Source of the DNA: Locusta migratoria
Taxonomy: Eukaryota > Arthropoda > Insecta > Orthoptera > Acrididae
Direction: 5' to 3'
DNA length: 64,000 nt
NCBI GenBank assembly: GCA_026315105.1
Contig: CM048745.1
Span: forward strand, 755,739,506-755,803,505
The stretch's first letter is position 1, and each line of letters opens with the position of its first letter. A model generated the notes under the pieces. That model was given only the letters and a program-made list of their open reading frames with translations. It made no database searches and was not told where the DNA came from. Below are positions 12,298-23,793 of this stretch, one piece after another. Made by a program: the position numbers and the translations under genes.

Positions 12298-12368
12298 TTG
12301 CTTGTAGTTGGTTTCGAACCCACTACCCGTGACAGCGCAGAGCAATGCCGCTAACCAATTGCAAGTTG
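12298..12368 (-). repeat. tRNA-like sequence, probably SINE-derived
   Basis: Minus-strand reading gives an A-box-like TTGGTTAGCGG and a B box GGGTTCGAAAC about 40 bases later, the spacing of a tRNA promoter. Acceptor pairing is poor, so a functional tRNA is unlikely. It lies next to the SINE at 12372-12690. Confidence 0.45.
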
Positions 12369-12370
12369 GA

Positions 12371-12371
<1 letters not shown>

Positions 12372-12413
<42 letters not shown>

Positions 12414-12690
12414 TTCATGTGGCTCATTGACCTGGTGCAAGTATTTCAATTCGACGCCACTTCGACGATTTGCATGTCCCTAGCTTACCCCGGTTAAGCA
12501 ACCAAGGAAACGGGACCTTATGCTTAATGTGGAATCCAAACCAAATGAGGTTTCTGTCGACTCCTCACATTGTTGAGATGTAAAGGATGTGTTAAAACTC
12601 AGACTGAAAAAATTTAAGGTCCAACAGGGTTTTGAACCCTTGACCCTCTGGTTTCCAGTCGAGCACTTTACCTCAAGACCACTGGTGACT
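12372..12690 (-). mobile_element. tRNA-derived SINE with (ATT)n tail
   Basis: On the minus strand the head (12690-12617) has a tRNA-like A box (AGTGGTCTTGAGG), an anticodon-like hairpin CTGGAAACCAG and a B box GGGTTCAAAAC. The body runs to GAGCCACATGAA and ends in a perfect ATT repeat (12372-12413 on the plus strand). tRNA head, unrelated body and simple-repeat tail together define a SINE mobilised by a LINE. No clear target duplication is visible. Confidence 0.65.
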
Positions 12691-13677
12691 TTATTATTAT
12701 TCATGATCAGATCTTCTGTAGGCTTTTACAAATGATGCGTCTTTCATTTATAATTATAGGATATTTTACAAAATATGACATGTTTTGGTGAATCTTCATT
12801 GTGCCAAAAACAAATGTGAAGGGAGGATGTTGCCTTCATGGAGGATTTGTGCATGCACATGACAAGGTTTGCAGTAGCTCCATCATTGTCTTGCTTTGGG
12901 ACCATTCGTGCGTAACTGACAGAGGTCGCGTAGCCAGGAGCAGGGTGTCCAGCATCTTGGAAAACCGGGAAAACTCAAGGAATTATTTTGTTCTGGAAAT
13001 CTCAGGGAATTTTTGTATTTTTCCTGAGAACCATGGAAAAGTCATGGTACCTGATTTGCTTTTTGGCAGAAACTTTAGCTTGCCTTCACCTTGGCTCAAT
13101 GCATTTTCTCGAAAATAGGTTCGTTTTGCATGTGTGGTCACTGCCAGTTGCAAACACCAGCTCGAACGCCTATTTCTCACGTTTCGTGTTTTGGCCCCCT
13201 GTAGCGCTAGTTGACTCATTTGCTCTCTCACTTGCGTTAATGAAAGTTTGATGACTTAAATAATGAAACACTGCAACGACACCTAGCACTATGCCTTTTG
13301 AGATTTTTTCTGGATGGTTAAGTACAAATATTTGTGACTTTACTATGTGGCATTCTGCGTATTTTGATCCATGCTGTGTCGTATTTTAGGGTTTATAAAG
13401 TACAATACCACTGACACGTCCGTATAGGATATATGAAGGGTGGACTACTTTAAGCACTGGTCGCTGGCAGTTTTGGTTGCTTTCAAGTGTTGGTCACCCC
13501 GTGTCATATACAGGAGCTTATAAAGTAGCCACCGGTTGATTCAAAATGTCGAAGGCAGTAATAAATGCTGGCGTCGTGTTTCTTGCAACAGTCTTACAAT
13601 TAGTACAATTAGTCTTACAACAGTACAATTAGTCCACCAAAATCAAAACTTAAAAGTAGGAAAAAATAAAATTAATA

Positions 13678-13885
13678 AGAAGGTGGATTGCGAGGAGGGA
13701 TAAGTATGGTGCTTCTGCAAATCTTTTGAGAGAATAATCATGTGAAGATCCTTCTGTGTACAGAAATATAATATGGTTGACATCAGAAAATGTTGATACA
13801 TTACTGGAAATGGTAGAGGATTACAATTCCACTTCGTATTTTGTTTGGCGGGAAGCAGAACTGTTTGATACCACCAAACCTCCAA
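13678..13885 (+). pseudogene. PIF/Harbinger-like transposase fragment
   Basis: The frame RRWIARRDKYGASANLLRE, one stop, then SCEDPSVYRN, LTSENVDTLLEMVEDY resembles the N-terminal region of Harbinger transposases, where an arginine/tryptophan-rich start is followed by a (Y/F)RNY...M....F..LL..V helix. Only this part is present; the catalytic DDE core was not found nearby. It is decayed, and no inverted repeats could be assigned. Confidence 0.5.
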
Positions 13886-13899
13886 AACAGTATGTCATA

Positions 13900-15378
13900 T
13901 TTTATGTCATGTTTCAGTTGTCTTTACGAAGTCACTAGCGCCTGAAGTTGCTGCATGTCATTGTGTTAGCATATTCATTCACTATTCGCTGAGCAACAGA
14001 TGCCAGCGACTAGCGACAAAATATGCTCTGTGTAATATATCCTTATGGAAAACTGGTGGTGATGACTGTGGGTTTAATGGAACATGCCATACTTTATAAT
14101 CTTAAGCCGATTTCAGTTTGAGGGATGCAGTTAATTTCCAGAAATAGCCTACATTATGTATATCTTCATCTCGAAAAGTTCTCAATACTTCATCATGTAA
14201 AGCATAACACCATGCGTAACTCTTTCACTGTTTCATTAATCAAGTAATAGTTATCTAAAAACGTCAATTATATTGAATGAAATCATGTCAAATTTTGAAA
14301 CAAAGCACGTAATAAATATGTCCACACCAGTTTCCCCCATGATCACCCTGTTTTACTTTATATTTTGGGTTAAAGGAATTGCACAAATTTAATTAAATTG
14401 TGGTGTATATTTTGTCATTAATTTTGTTGTTGATTGATACTAATTATCTGCAATGTATTGTCAATGTTGATAAACTAAAATGTTGTTCTTGCCCAAATGT
14501 AACCAGTGCTGTAAATTGTCTCTTTCCAAGAAAGATGAAGAATTATAACTTGTTAAGTTTCTAGGAAGAGGCTGCAAGGTGTCCAGTGTGCAAACATATG
14601 GATAGTGGTAGAGGTATTATGTATATTGATGAAGTTACTTATTTACAAGCTATGGGCTTTCAATATGAAAGCTATTCGTATTTAAAAAGAATCAGTGGTC
14701 AATACCATACCTCAGAATGCTTTTCAGAGGTACATTGTTGCTTTCAAAATGTGGTCTTTGCATAGGGCAAGCTTTTTTGTAGTAGGTCAATCAGTAGTAC
14801 TGTAATTTTAAATTTGAGCAGAACATTTAGCACATCTCTTTCTTCCCAAGCAGGTATTAAAAGTACACAGGTATTTTTGCATACCAAGACTTCACTCCAA
14901 TAGCAGTTTGCTACGTATGCCGACTTCCCTCTAAAATAAGGGATATAATGTGCACATGTCACTTATAGTGATGAGTGTAGTATGTGACCCACAGTTGTCG
15001 GATTTTGTGATCTGATCAATAACAAACAGATACCAGCGCAAAAAAAAAAAAAAAAAAAAAAAAAAGATCCATCAAGGGAAAAAATAATACTATATGTATC
15101 AAAATTTCATGGACCTGCTATATACCACCCGTTTAAAAGAATAACCAGAATTTCGCACTTTGTTTCTTCCGGGAATAGGAACGAGCTCCATACAAAACAC
15201 TTTGCACATGTTCTGGTTCATCTATTTGGTGCAAGTTTGTTAAACGGTTTGGAGTTGGTCAGAAGAATTTCCTCTTACTGTCACAAACAGTTGCAACTCG
15301 TTACGCATCACAAGTAGAACGCTTCACTGGCACTCATATTTAATTTGAAACGATGACAACCGAAACTCTAACGCCTAA
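13900..15378. other. AT-rich intron sequence without recognised features
   Basis: I see only a 26-base A run at 15040-15065 and short unsupported frames. No TE termini, RNA genes or coding motifs were recognised. Confidence 0.4.
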
Positions 15379-16692
15379 GGCCATGTTCACACTGCCGGCC
15401 ACACCAAGCCGAGACATTAAACGTATTGTTTTAAATTTCGATGTCTCACTGCTGGCCGAGCTGAGGTGACTGCGTCAGCTGACTCACGCGGAGCCGATGA
15501 TGTTCGGAATGTTTAATATTCATGGCGTGAGCCGATTGGGCTATGGTGTTACTTGTACAAAAACAAGTATCACATGTTTCCTCTCTGCTTTCAAGAGAAG
15601 CCTCTGCATGATATTTATTTTCAAATACACTGTTATGAAAATATGTTGTTAATTTTTACTTGTATACTGTAATGTGAATATTTTTTTCAGTAATGTTTAT
15701 TTTAGTTGTTCACATAAGGAAAAACTGTCCTAAATTTTAGTCGAAATTCATGGTACAAGTCCATTTCAAACTATTTCTTTTGTACTTAGAATTTGACGAG
15801 TCACTGCAGTGTGAGAACAATAGTACTAAAATAACAAAATCAATTAACTGTTAGCTAGCTCGAAGTAGACGGAAATGAATAAGTTTTGGCTGAAATATAG
15901 TACAGCATGGCACATAAAAAACAGATACACCTCATGCACGCCCATAAGCACCACTTGCATCATTTTCTATAAGGAGATAACTGTTATTTTTAATGTCTCT
16001 GTTGCATATTGTTTTTACTTAATTCTTAATTTAATCTCAGACTTAAGGGCACTGCTTTTATGTAGGACACTCGTGAAATTTTATACATTTTGGTACAACA
16101 TTTCTCAAGAGTTACAAAAGCAAAAATAAAAAAAGCTATATATTTTATATTAGAAGTAGATGCATTTATAAATGTAAGTGTATTTTTGGGCTGCTTCTTT
16201 TATCATCTCCAAGTAGTAAGCCATTAAGTGTAATTTCAGGAAATTTTATTTCAGTCCATCAACAGTAAAGTTGCAGGTTAGGTTAATTTTTTTCTTCTAA
16301 TTCCAAACAAAAATATATATATTCCATTAACTGTCTGGTGTGGAGAAAACACCAGTTATATATCTCTCATAAAGTCAAGTGTGATCTGATATAGAACTGT
16401 AGCAGACGGTTGTCCATAGTAATCTGTGACCACACAAGAAGAATTAGTTCATGCTTGTTTTGTATTTATGAATCATGAAACACATCACGAGGGACCTACA
16501 CACGTTGCCAGCAATTCAAATTTTTTGGCACTGCAGAGTTTCACCTGCTAAGTTCACAGACTCGAAATAGCAGCACTGATGTCGCTCAGATAACTCCAAA
16601 TTACTTATGAAAGGAGGTGGATATTGGTGCGACTACTATTTCAAAAACTCCTCTGTACTTCTGGCTGTATTCCATTCACTACATGCTAATGT

Positions 16693-17703
16693 ACGTCTAC
16701 ATTTACATAGATACTCTGCAAATCACATGGCAGAGGGTTCATTAACCACTTTCATAACCTTTCTCTACCATTCCATTCTCTAATAGCGAGCGGGAAGAAA
16801 GAACACCTAAATTGTTTTGTTTTCTGTCTGATTTCTCTTATTTTGTTGGGATGATCATTGTCTCCCTATGTAGATGGGTGCTAGCAAAATATTTTCACAT
16901 TCAGAAGTAAAAGTCAGTGATTGAAATTTCCCACATAGATCTCGCCGCAACAAATAACGTCTTTCTTTTAATGATTTCCACCTCAAATTGTGCAACATTT
17001 CTGTGACACTTTCCCCTCTGTAACATGATAAAACAAAACGAGCTACCCTTCTCTGAACCTTCTCAATGTCTTTCATCGGTCCCACCTTGTGAGGTTCCCA
17101 CATTGAGCAACAGGACTCCAGGAGAGGACGCACAAGTGTGATGTTTAGCCAGTCTCTTTTGTGGAACTGTTGGATCCTCAAAGCATTCTGCCAATGAAAT
17201 GTAACCTTTGGTTCGCCTTTCCCACAATATTTTCTGTGTGTTTTCTCCAGTGTAAGTTGTTCATAATTTACAACCTTAATGTTTGACTGATTTATCGTGT
17301 AATTGAAGTTCAGCGTATTTCTTTAAGTGGTCATGTGTATTACTTCACACTTTTCATTATTTAGTGTTAATTGCCAATTTTCGCACCTTGTAGAAATTGT
17401 GTCTAAATCGCTTTGTAGTTGGTTTTGATCCTCTGTTGATTTCACTATCCGTTAAACGACAGCATCTGCAAACAGTCTGCAGGAGCTATTCAGCTTATCT
17501 CCTAAATTGTTTATGAACACAAGGAAGAGTAGGGGACCTATAACTCTTCCCTGGGGAACGCCAAATATCATGTCTGTTTTAGTTGATTATTTACCATCAG
17601 TTACTACGAACTGTGTCCTTTCTGATAGGAAATCGTGAATCCAATCGCACAGTTGAGGTGATATTCCATAAGCACACAATTTCATTAGAATAATCTGTGG
17701 TCT
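16693..17703 (-). mobile_element. CR1-like LINE, copy B (decayed)
   Basis: On the minus strand this encodes LVRPLLESCCSMWEPHKVG, KVQRRVARFVLSCYRG and SECENILLAPIYIG, the same C-terminal RT segments as copy A, followed upstream by broken RT blocks to about 17700. The 3' end at 16693-16711 has the ATGTAGA-type tail, and the same CCCTCTGCC text precedes it. It is truncated at the 5' end and full of stops. It lies inside the Harbinger-like element. Confidence 0.75.
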
Positions 17704-18082
17704 AAAATGAATAGAACAGTTATCTGTCCGCTTTCGAACTTTTTCAATACACGTGTTTGTAAATCAAGTATGCATACTTGACAAATAACGGCATTTGAAA
17801 AGGACTGTTACAAAGTATAAAAAAGGTGAATGGTTTATTCAAAAGCTAAGATGTTGTACTACCAGGTCTCCAAAAATCAGATTTTTTAACCATCTACTTT
17901 CAAAATAATAAAATTCGCGCGGGATGGAAAGTAGACTATTTATTTTGTCACAGGTAACACAAAGATCTTAAGGAAAAAATAAATACTGTTGAAATGAGAT
18001 AGAATGGCTGGCCAGTACTTACCATTGTGCTGTACCGCCGATAGTAACACAAAATGAAAAAACAGAAAAAAAGGGACAAAGG

Positions 18083-18114
18083 GACAAGCTTTCGGAACAG
18101 AGTTCCTTCGTCAG
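18083..18114 (-). ncRNA. Hammerhead-ribozyme-like motif, left palindrome arm
   Basis: This is the mirror copy of the motif at 18327-18358. On the minus strand it reads CTGACGA, an extra A, a five-pair stem GGAAC/GTTCC with loop TCT, then GAAA and AGCTTGTC. The short stem III would best form as a dimer, as described for Penelope-element hammerheads. Confidence 0.55.
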
Positions 18115-18326
18115 GTGGGAGAGAAGGGAAGAATAAAGGATGGGAATAGAAGGGAAAGGTGGTTCACGACCTAGGTCATGAAGGTGGTGTTTCGGAAGTG
18201 TGGGCGTCAGAGATACTGCATGCAGTATCTCTGACGCCCACACTTCCGAAACACCACCTTCATGACCTAGGTCGTGAACCACCTTTCCCTTCTATTCCCA
18301 TCCTTTATTCTTCCCTTCTCTCCCAC

Positions 18327-18358
18327 CTGACGAAGGAACTCTGTTCCGAAAGCTTGTC
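18327..18358 (+). ncRNA. Hammerhead-ribozyme-like motif, right palindrome arm
   Basis: The core CTGACGA (18327-18333) is followed by an extra A, stem II GGAAC-TCT-GTTCC, the invariant GAAA and then AGCTTGTC, with cleavage predicted after the final C. Both conserved core boxes are present. Activity is untested, and the palindromic arms could instead sequester the motif in a long hairpin. Confidence 0.55.
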
Positions 18359-18688
18359 CCTTTGTCCCTTTTTTTCTGTTTTTTCATTTTGTGTTACTAT
18401 CGGCGGTACAGCACAATGGTAAGTACTGGCCAGCCATTCTATCTCATTTCAACAGTATTTATTATCTCTGAGGAGAATTTTCATCATTAAGGAAAAAATA
18501 AGTTGTTAAAACGGTGTGGTGTGGCCTTATACACCATCAAAATGTTTTACAACTTGCAAATTGTAAAGTTGATTTTCCCCCTCTTTTCCGCCTTGGCTCG
18601 GCTCGGCGGACAGTGTGAACATCCCTGCCATCGGCGTTGCTGACTAGGCGCCAGTCAGCTTGGAACATCCCAGCTTGGCTTGGCCTAA

Positions 18689-19509
18689 CTCAGCGTCCTA
18701 CATTAGTACCAACATTGGCCAATATTTTTGCAACAGCGCCCACACGTTGGAGCCAACATTCAGTTGAATTCGCCAAGAGCGAGTGTAAACATATCTGACA
18801 CACAAATCACGGCCAATTCATTAACGATTTTGAGTGTGGTAATTAATTTTGTCATTTCAGACCAAATAAGGAAACATGTAAAAGATGATGGGATATGTTG
18901 TACCACTTCCTACCAAACATTAATTACAAAATCAGTAAGTTTTAAAATATGTTACAAGTAATCAATACACATTATTAAAACTTCGACTTGCTGCTTTAAA
19001 TGATTGAACTTAAAAAGAAAGATATGTTTGGAGGGATGCTATACCTACTAAAGTTATTTTGGTATTGACACTTCAGTGTCTTGCAATAGGAGACAGCTTT
19101 AGAAGCCTACACTTCCTTTTTAAAAGAATCATGTACAGTAATTGTCTCAAAAGTCTAAAATAAATTTTTAATTTCACTGATTACGCCTAAGATTTGCCAT
19201 GGTATTTCGATACTTGTGGTTGCTGTCGCAAATGAAATCACTTTCTGATATATTTCTAGAAAGAGATTTTAAAAGATTAAAATAAATGGCGACGAAGAAA
19301 CAAATGGTTTCGAGACCAGCAGACAACAAAGATTGGTGCCAATGTGTGGAGGACGTACCCATATTGGCCAAACGTTCTTTGATGTTTGGTCAAAAATACC
19401 TACAAACAACGGGGCCATCCCAGTGTTGGTTCCAATGCTATTTCACCAATCTGTACAGTGGATGAACACTGTTGGTGCCAACCTTGGTTCCAATGTGTGG
19501 ATTCGGCCT
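18689..19509. other. Unassigned intron sequence with TTGGCCAA/TTGGTNCCAA words
   Basis: Words such as ATTGGCCAATATT (18715) and TTGGTGCCAATGTG (19333) recur, some inverted, which could be ends of a small DNA element. I could not define borders or coding content. Confidence 0.25.
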
Positions 19510-20032
19510 TTAGGCCCTATTCACATAGGGATACTCAAGTCTCTGAGCGATAGAGATACTGTGCGACCATGAGACACTGCATGTGTAGTTAAATGAGGCC
19601 ATTTACATGGAGATACGGAGATAGTGCCGCCACAGAGCAACTGCAGAGTCGCTGTGACTCGGATACTACGCAACCCGACTTGCTGGTCGCAGTCTCCCAG
19701 TCTCTTAGTTGGATTCGCAACATTTGGTTGCGCAGCGGAAAAATGTTTAATTTGAAATTTGAGCTAGAAAATGTTTGCTAGCTTCCCAATGAGTTATAGA
19801 ATTAAAACATTCAATAGCTCAGAACATGATGAATCTGTTTATTTATTTATTAGTATTATATGTGTAGTGGAGTTCACTTTCTGTGCCACTGCTAACTTTT
19901 TCTTACCCCTATGTCTGTCACTAATGTTTTGTGGTAAGAACAATTGACAGTAAATTTCACGTGAGCTCAAATCTACCTAGTTTTTACCTTCATGGTCTTT
20001 TTGCAATATGTATGTAGGAGAAGGCTATATAT

Positions 20033-20389
20033 TGTTGCGTTGAAATGGAAACATGATTGACTTCTAAGGCAACTAAACACAGCACTTATACTGAAAGCAC
20101 GTTTATTACGAACTCAACATACACGCAGCACTGACTGCCTCTCAGGCAGAGTGCTCTGCTATTTATACACAGACAGAATTTACCAGAAATTAGAAGAACA
20201 GTTAACATAAGAAACAAGTAGAATTTACAAGTGAACATAAGAAAGATGTAGAACCTTCTGGAATTGTAAATTACAAAGAAATAAATTTTTGCCGGTGGGC
20301 GGGATCGAACCGGCGACCTTCTGCTCCGCAGTCTGTGACGCTATCCCCTGCGCCACGCTGGCAGTTGGTGTTTGTGGTCTCTCGCGGCA
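20033..20389 (-). repeat. Gypsy 3' LTR (357 bp)
   Basis: The plus-strand text begins TGTTGCG and ends CGCGGCA, giving TG...CA ends. Read in element sense it contains a TATA box (GTATAAATAGCAG) and then AATAAA about 80 bases later, the promoter and polyadenylation signals expected of an LTR. Its last 64 plus-strand bases recur at 23794-23857. Confidence 0.75.
20289..20363 (-). repeat. tRNA-like segment embedded in the LTR
   Basis: On the minus strand an A box (TGGCGCAGGGG) and a B box (GGTTCGATCCC) lie at tRNA-like spacing in a 75 nt unit whose ends, TGCC and GGCA, can pair. The anticodon stem is poorly paired, so a working tRNA is unlikely. It could be a SINE head captured by the LTR or an ancestral part of it, because the partial LTR at 23794 contains the A-box half. 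Confidence 0.5.
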
Positions 20390-20423
20390 TTGCTCCCTCT
20401 TCTGGAGAAACAGTGGCGCGCTG

Positions 20424-22964
20424 TTATGATCCCTGTGGAGCCAGCTGTAATGTCCTGGATCTTGACTGTGTCATGGGTCCTCTGTATGACAGTTCAAGAG
20501 AATCCTTCTCTTCTCCGCGATTATCGACGACAGACGTTCCTGTCCTGGCTTCATCAGGAACATTACCGTCCTTAAAGTCCGTGAACAAGAAGCCATTGTC
20601 GTCTACTTGCTCTTCAGGATCGTAGTAAGGCTTCATGCGAAGGACATGAACAATGTCTCTTCGTTTTTGACGTTTCGACGACATCTCATAATCCTCACCT
20701 TTCATATGTGACCGCTGACGGTCCTTCTCCTGGGCATCCAGTGTCCGTATGCGAGCCAGCTGTCTTGCTTCTTTGACCCTGGTGATGAGCTTTTTAACAT
20801 AGTCATCCTGAGTGTCATCCGATTGGAACGGGAACAGCGTATCCATTGTCGTCTCAGCTTCACGGCCATGGAGCAGGAAAAACGGAGTGAAGCCTGTGGT
20901 GTCTTGTCTTGCGGTATTGTAAGCAAATGTCATGACTGGCAGAATTGTATCCCAATCCTTCTGCTCAACATCGACGTACATCGACAACATATTGGCTAAC
21001 GTTTTGTTAAAACGTTCCATAAGACCATTTGTCTGAGGATGGTATGCAGTTGTCATTCTGTGGACAATGTTGCACCGTGACATTACCTCTGATACTATTT
21101 TTGACTGGAATACTTTTCCACGGTCAAATATCATGACACGTGGTGCTCCAGGCTTCAAAATAATGTCTTCTACAAGGAATTTTGCGATTTCTGGAGCTTC
21201 TGCAGTCGGCACAGGTTTGGTGACAGCGTAGCGTGTGAGTTAGTCAGTGCAGACTATTATCCAACGGTTACCGATTGTCGACTTTGGGAACCTCCCTAAA
21301 AGATCGATACCAACTCAGTGGAATGGAGCTGCTGCCGGCGGAATTGGTACGAGATGTCCTGGAGGTAATTGCGGCACATGCTTCCGTTGCTGGCACTCTT
21401 TACAGTGACTCACATAGTGCTTGACAGATCGGTAGAGACCTTTTGAGTAATACCTGCGTCTGATTCTGTCTAGGGTCTTCACAAATCCCAGATGACCGGA
21501 TATTGGAGCATCATGGAAATATTTGAGAATAGCTGGCTGGAGATGAGCTGGAACGACAAGTAGCCATTTGGGGCCCAGTGGATCGTAGTTGCTCTTGTAC
21601 AATGTTCTGTTTATAAGTTGGAACTCTCCATTGGTCGGTTCTCCTTTCTCCAAGGCCTCTATCGTTTTTAATAGAGCTGGATCTTCCCTCTGTTCAGCTG
21701 TAACGTCATCTAATACAGTTAGAGTGGAAATTTCATTAATGCTGTTGTGTTCCACTAATGGATTCCTCGAAAGGCAGTTGGCATCCTGGTGTTTGCGCCC
21801 GTTCTTGAATACCACTGTGACATCGTACTCTTGGAGTCTTAGTGCCCATCTTGCTAATCGACCTTCAAGCTAGTCAGCCAGCACAAAGAATGGTGGTCTG
21901 TCACGACGGTGAATGGTTTGGCGAATATATATGGCCGGAACTTGTTGATAGCCCAGATAACTGCGAGACATTCTTTTTCAGTTGTAGAGTAGTTTATCTC
22001 GGACTTTGAGAGTACTCTTGACACATAGGCTATCACTTTTTCAGCACCTTCTTGAACTTGTACAAGCACTGCACCAATCCCATAACCACTGGTGTCTGTG
22101 TGATGTTCCGTTTCTGCATTCTAGTCGTACAAGGCTAGCACTGGTGCGGAAGTTAGAGCCTCCTTAAGTGCCCGGGAAGCTCTTTCTTTTGTCTCATCCC
22201 AGTAATATTTTGCGTCTCCCTGCAGAAGTACTTGTAATGGACGTTCCTTGTTACAAAATCCTTTTATGAAACGTCAATAGTATGAGCACAGCCCGAGAAA
22301 ACTTCTCACATCACGAATGTGCTGAGGAGTTGGAAATTCTGTGACTGCCCTTACTTTATCTGGATCAGGACGGATACCATCTCCGTTGACTAGGTGCCCC
22401 AGGATTTTTATCTCTTTGGCAACGAAGAGGCACTTCTTTGGATTGAGGCGGAGACCTGCAGCCTGAACACAGTTGACAGGCGACTCAGATATTCTTCAAA
22501 TGTTTTCGAGAAAAGGACAATGTCATCTAAATGGCAGAGACACATCGTCCACTTAAGGTGTCGAAGCAAGTTGTCCATCATGCGTTCGAATGTGGCTGGA
22601 GCATTACATAATTCAAATGGCATTACTTTAAATTCATAGATGCCGTCAGGTGTAATAAAAGCAGTCTTCTCCCTGTCAGCTTCGGCAACATCGATTTGCC
22701 AGTAACCTGGTTGCATGTCCATAGTTGAGAAGTATGTAGCTCCTTTCAGCAGTCTAAGGTGTCGTCAATGCATGGCAATGGGTAGACATCTTTCTTTGTG
22801 ATTCTGTTCAGTCGCCGATAGTCGACACAGAATCGCCACGTGCCATCCTTCTTCTTTACGAGGACCACCGGAGACGACCAAGGACTCTCCGAAGGTTGAA
22901 TAATGTCATCTCGCAACATCTTCCCTTCCTTCCACCTTTCGGTTGAGCGACAGCCCATTGCCAC
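20424..22964 (-). pseudogene. Gypsy pol polyprotein (RT, RNase H, integrase), broken
   Basis: In element order: the RT start KMLRDDIIQPSESPWSSPVV and KKDGTWRFCVDYRRLN (22746-22964); MDMQPGYWQIDVAEADREKT and CHLDDIVLFSKTF (22408-22722), where the catalytic YxDD box reads LDD; RNase H residues INYSTTEKECLAVIWAINKF and VVTDHHSLCWL (21854-22069); an integrase zinc finger HYVSHCKECQQRK (within 21315-21815); and an integrase core with YHPQTNGLMERFNKTL (20424-21212). Stops and frameshifts separate these blocks. The RT N-terminus, protease and gag are missing. No envelope-like frame was seen. Confidence 0.82.
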
Positions 22965-22974
22965 CGTGGCATTA

Positions 22975-23793
22975 GGCCCAGGTTCACATTCACCTTGACC
23001 TTAGTTCACTCCCCAAGGAGAGCACTCCGGATTTGGTATACCGCTCGACGCTTGTCGAACTTCGTTTGTGGTTCGACAATGCCATATTTATTTACACTGA
23101 TGGTTCCAAGAGCACTGACGGTGTCGGATCTGCCTTCGTCGTCGGGGACAACCGTTCCCAATACAAGCTCCCTGACCGGTGATCGAATTTCACGGCTGAG
23201 CTTTTTGCCCTCCACCAGGCCGTTTTGTATACCTGCCGCCACCGCCAACCTTTCTACGCCATATGTTCGGACTCCCTTAGTGCCCTGCAGAGTCTTAAGG
23301 ACCCTTTCTCGAACCATCCTCACGTGTATCGGATCCAACGCTCCCTCCAGTTGCTAGCAGATGACAGCTGTCACGTTTCTTTTCTGTGGGTCCCTGGCCA
23401 CATGGGTGTGCCCGGGAATGAGACCGCCGACATAGCAGCCAAGGCAGCAGCTCTTTTGCCTCGCATGGCTACCTTTTGCGTCCCATCGGACGATGTCCAA
23501 CGGGCGCTTCGCCGGAGTATCGTGTCGTCCTGGCGCAGTGCGTGGTTCTCACTGTACAGCAATAAATTGAGAACTGTATATCCGATGCCGACCGCTTGGA
23601 GGACCTCCTCACGCCCCTCTCGGCGGGAGGAGGTCATCCTGGCCGGATCGGTCACTGCCGTTTCAGCCACCGTCATTTGCTAACCGCCGATCCTGCACCG
23701 CTGTGCTCCTGCGGTGAATTGCTGACGGTGCGACATGTTTTACTGTCTTGTGTTAATTTTAATCATCTCCGTGTAGCCCTTCACTCTTCCGGA
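22975..23793 (+). pseudogene. I-type LINE RNase H fragment inside the gypsy element
   Basis: It reads KESTPDLVYRST, IFIYTDGSKSTDGVGSAF (catalytic Asp intact), one stop, FTAELFALHQAV, CSDSLSALQSL, VSFLWVPGHMGVPGNETADI, then in another frame the Cys/His tail CSCGELLTVRHVLLSC. These are the motifs of the RNase H end of copy 1, but the sequence is GC-richer and clearly another family. It starts mid-protein and stops abruptly at the partial LTR, so both ends are truncated. Confidence 0.8.

Larger units (their letters stand above)
17983..18486. mobile_element. Palindromic (foldback) element with 15 bp target duplication
   Basis: The sequence 17978-18463 is a palindrome with no spacer: the centre is TGCA|TGCA at 18220/18221 and each arm is about 243 bp. 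I checked arm ends and several internal segments, and the same 87-residue frame appears on both strands. The 15-mer TTAAGGAAAAAATAA flanks the insertion at 17968-17982 and 18487-18501. Each arm holds an outward-facing hammerhead-like motif. A long target duplication with hammerheads suggests a Penelope-related, retrotransposed origin rather than a classical MITE. A diverged relative lies at 60304-60640. Confidence 0.75.
15379..18685. mobile_element. Harbinger-like element flanked by TAA, carrying nested repeats
   Basis: The left end reads GGCCATGTTCACACTGCCGG and the right region carries, inverted, a similar ATGTTCACACTG block (about 18610) and ends GGCC. The trinucleotide TAA flanks both ends (15376-15378, 18686-18688), as expected for PIF/Harbinger insertions. 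No transposase was recognised inside. A CR1 fragment (16693-17703) and the palindromic element (17983-18486) are nested within. The right end is more complex than a simple inverted repeat, so the boundary is tentative. Confidence 0.45.

Noticed and set aside
12617..12690. Functional tRNA-Phe gene (GAA-like anticodon)
   Set aside because: Acceptor pairing is poor and it continues into a SINE body with an ATT tail.
18019..18422. Identical 87-residue open frames on both strands
   Set aside because: They are a by-product of the perfect palindrome; the translation has no domain and crosses the ribozyme-like motif.
20289..20363. Functional tRNA gene
   Set aside because: Promoter boxes are present, but the anticodon arm does not pair and the unit lies inside an LTR; called a tRNA-like module instead.
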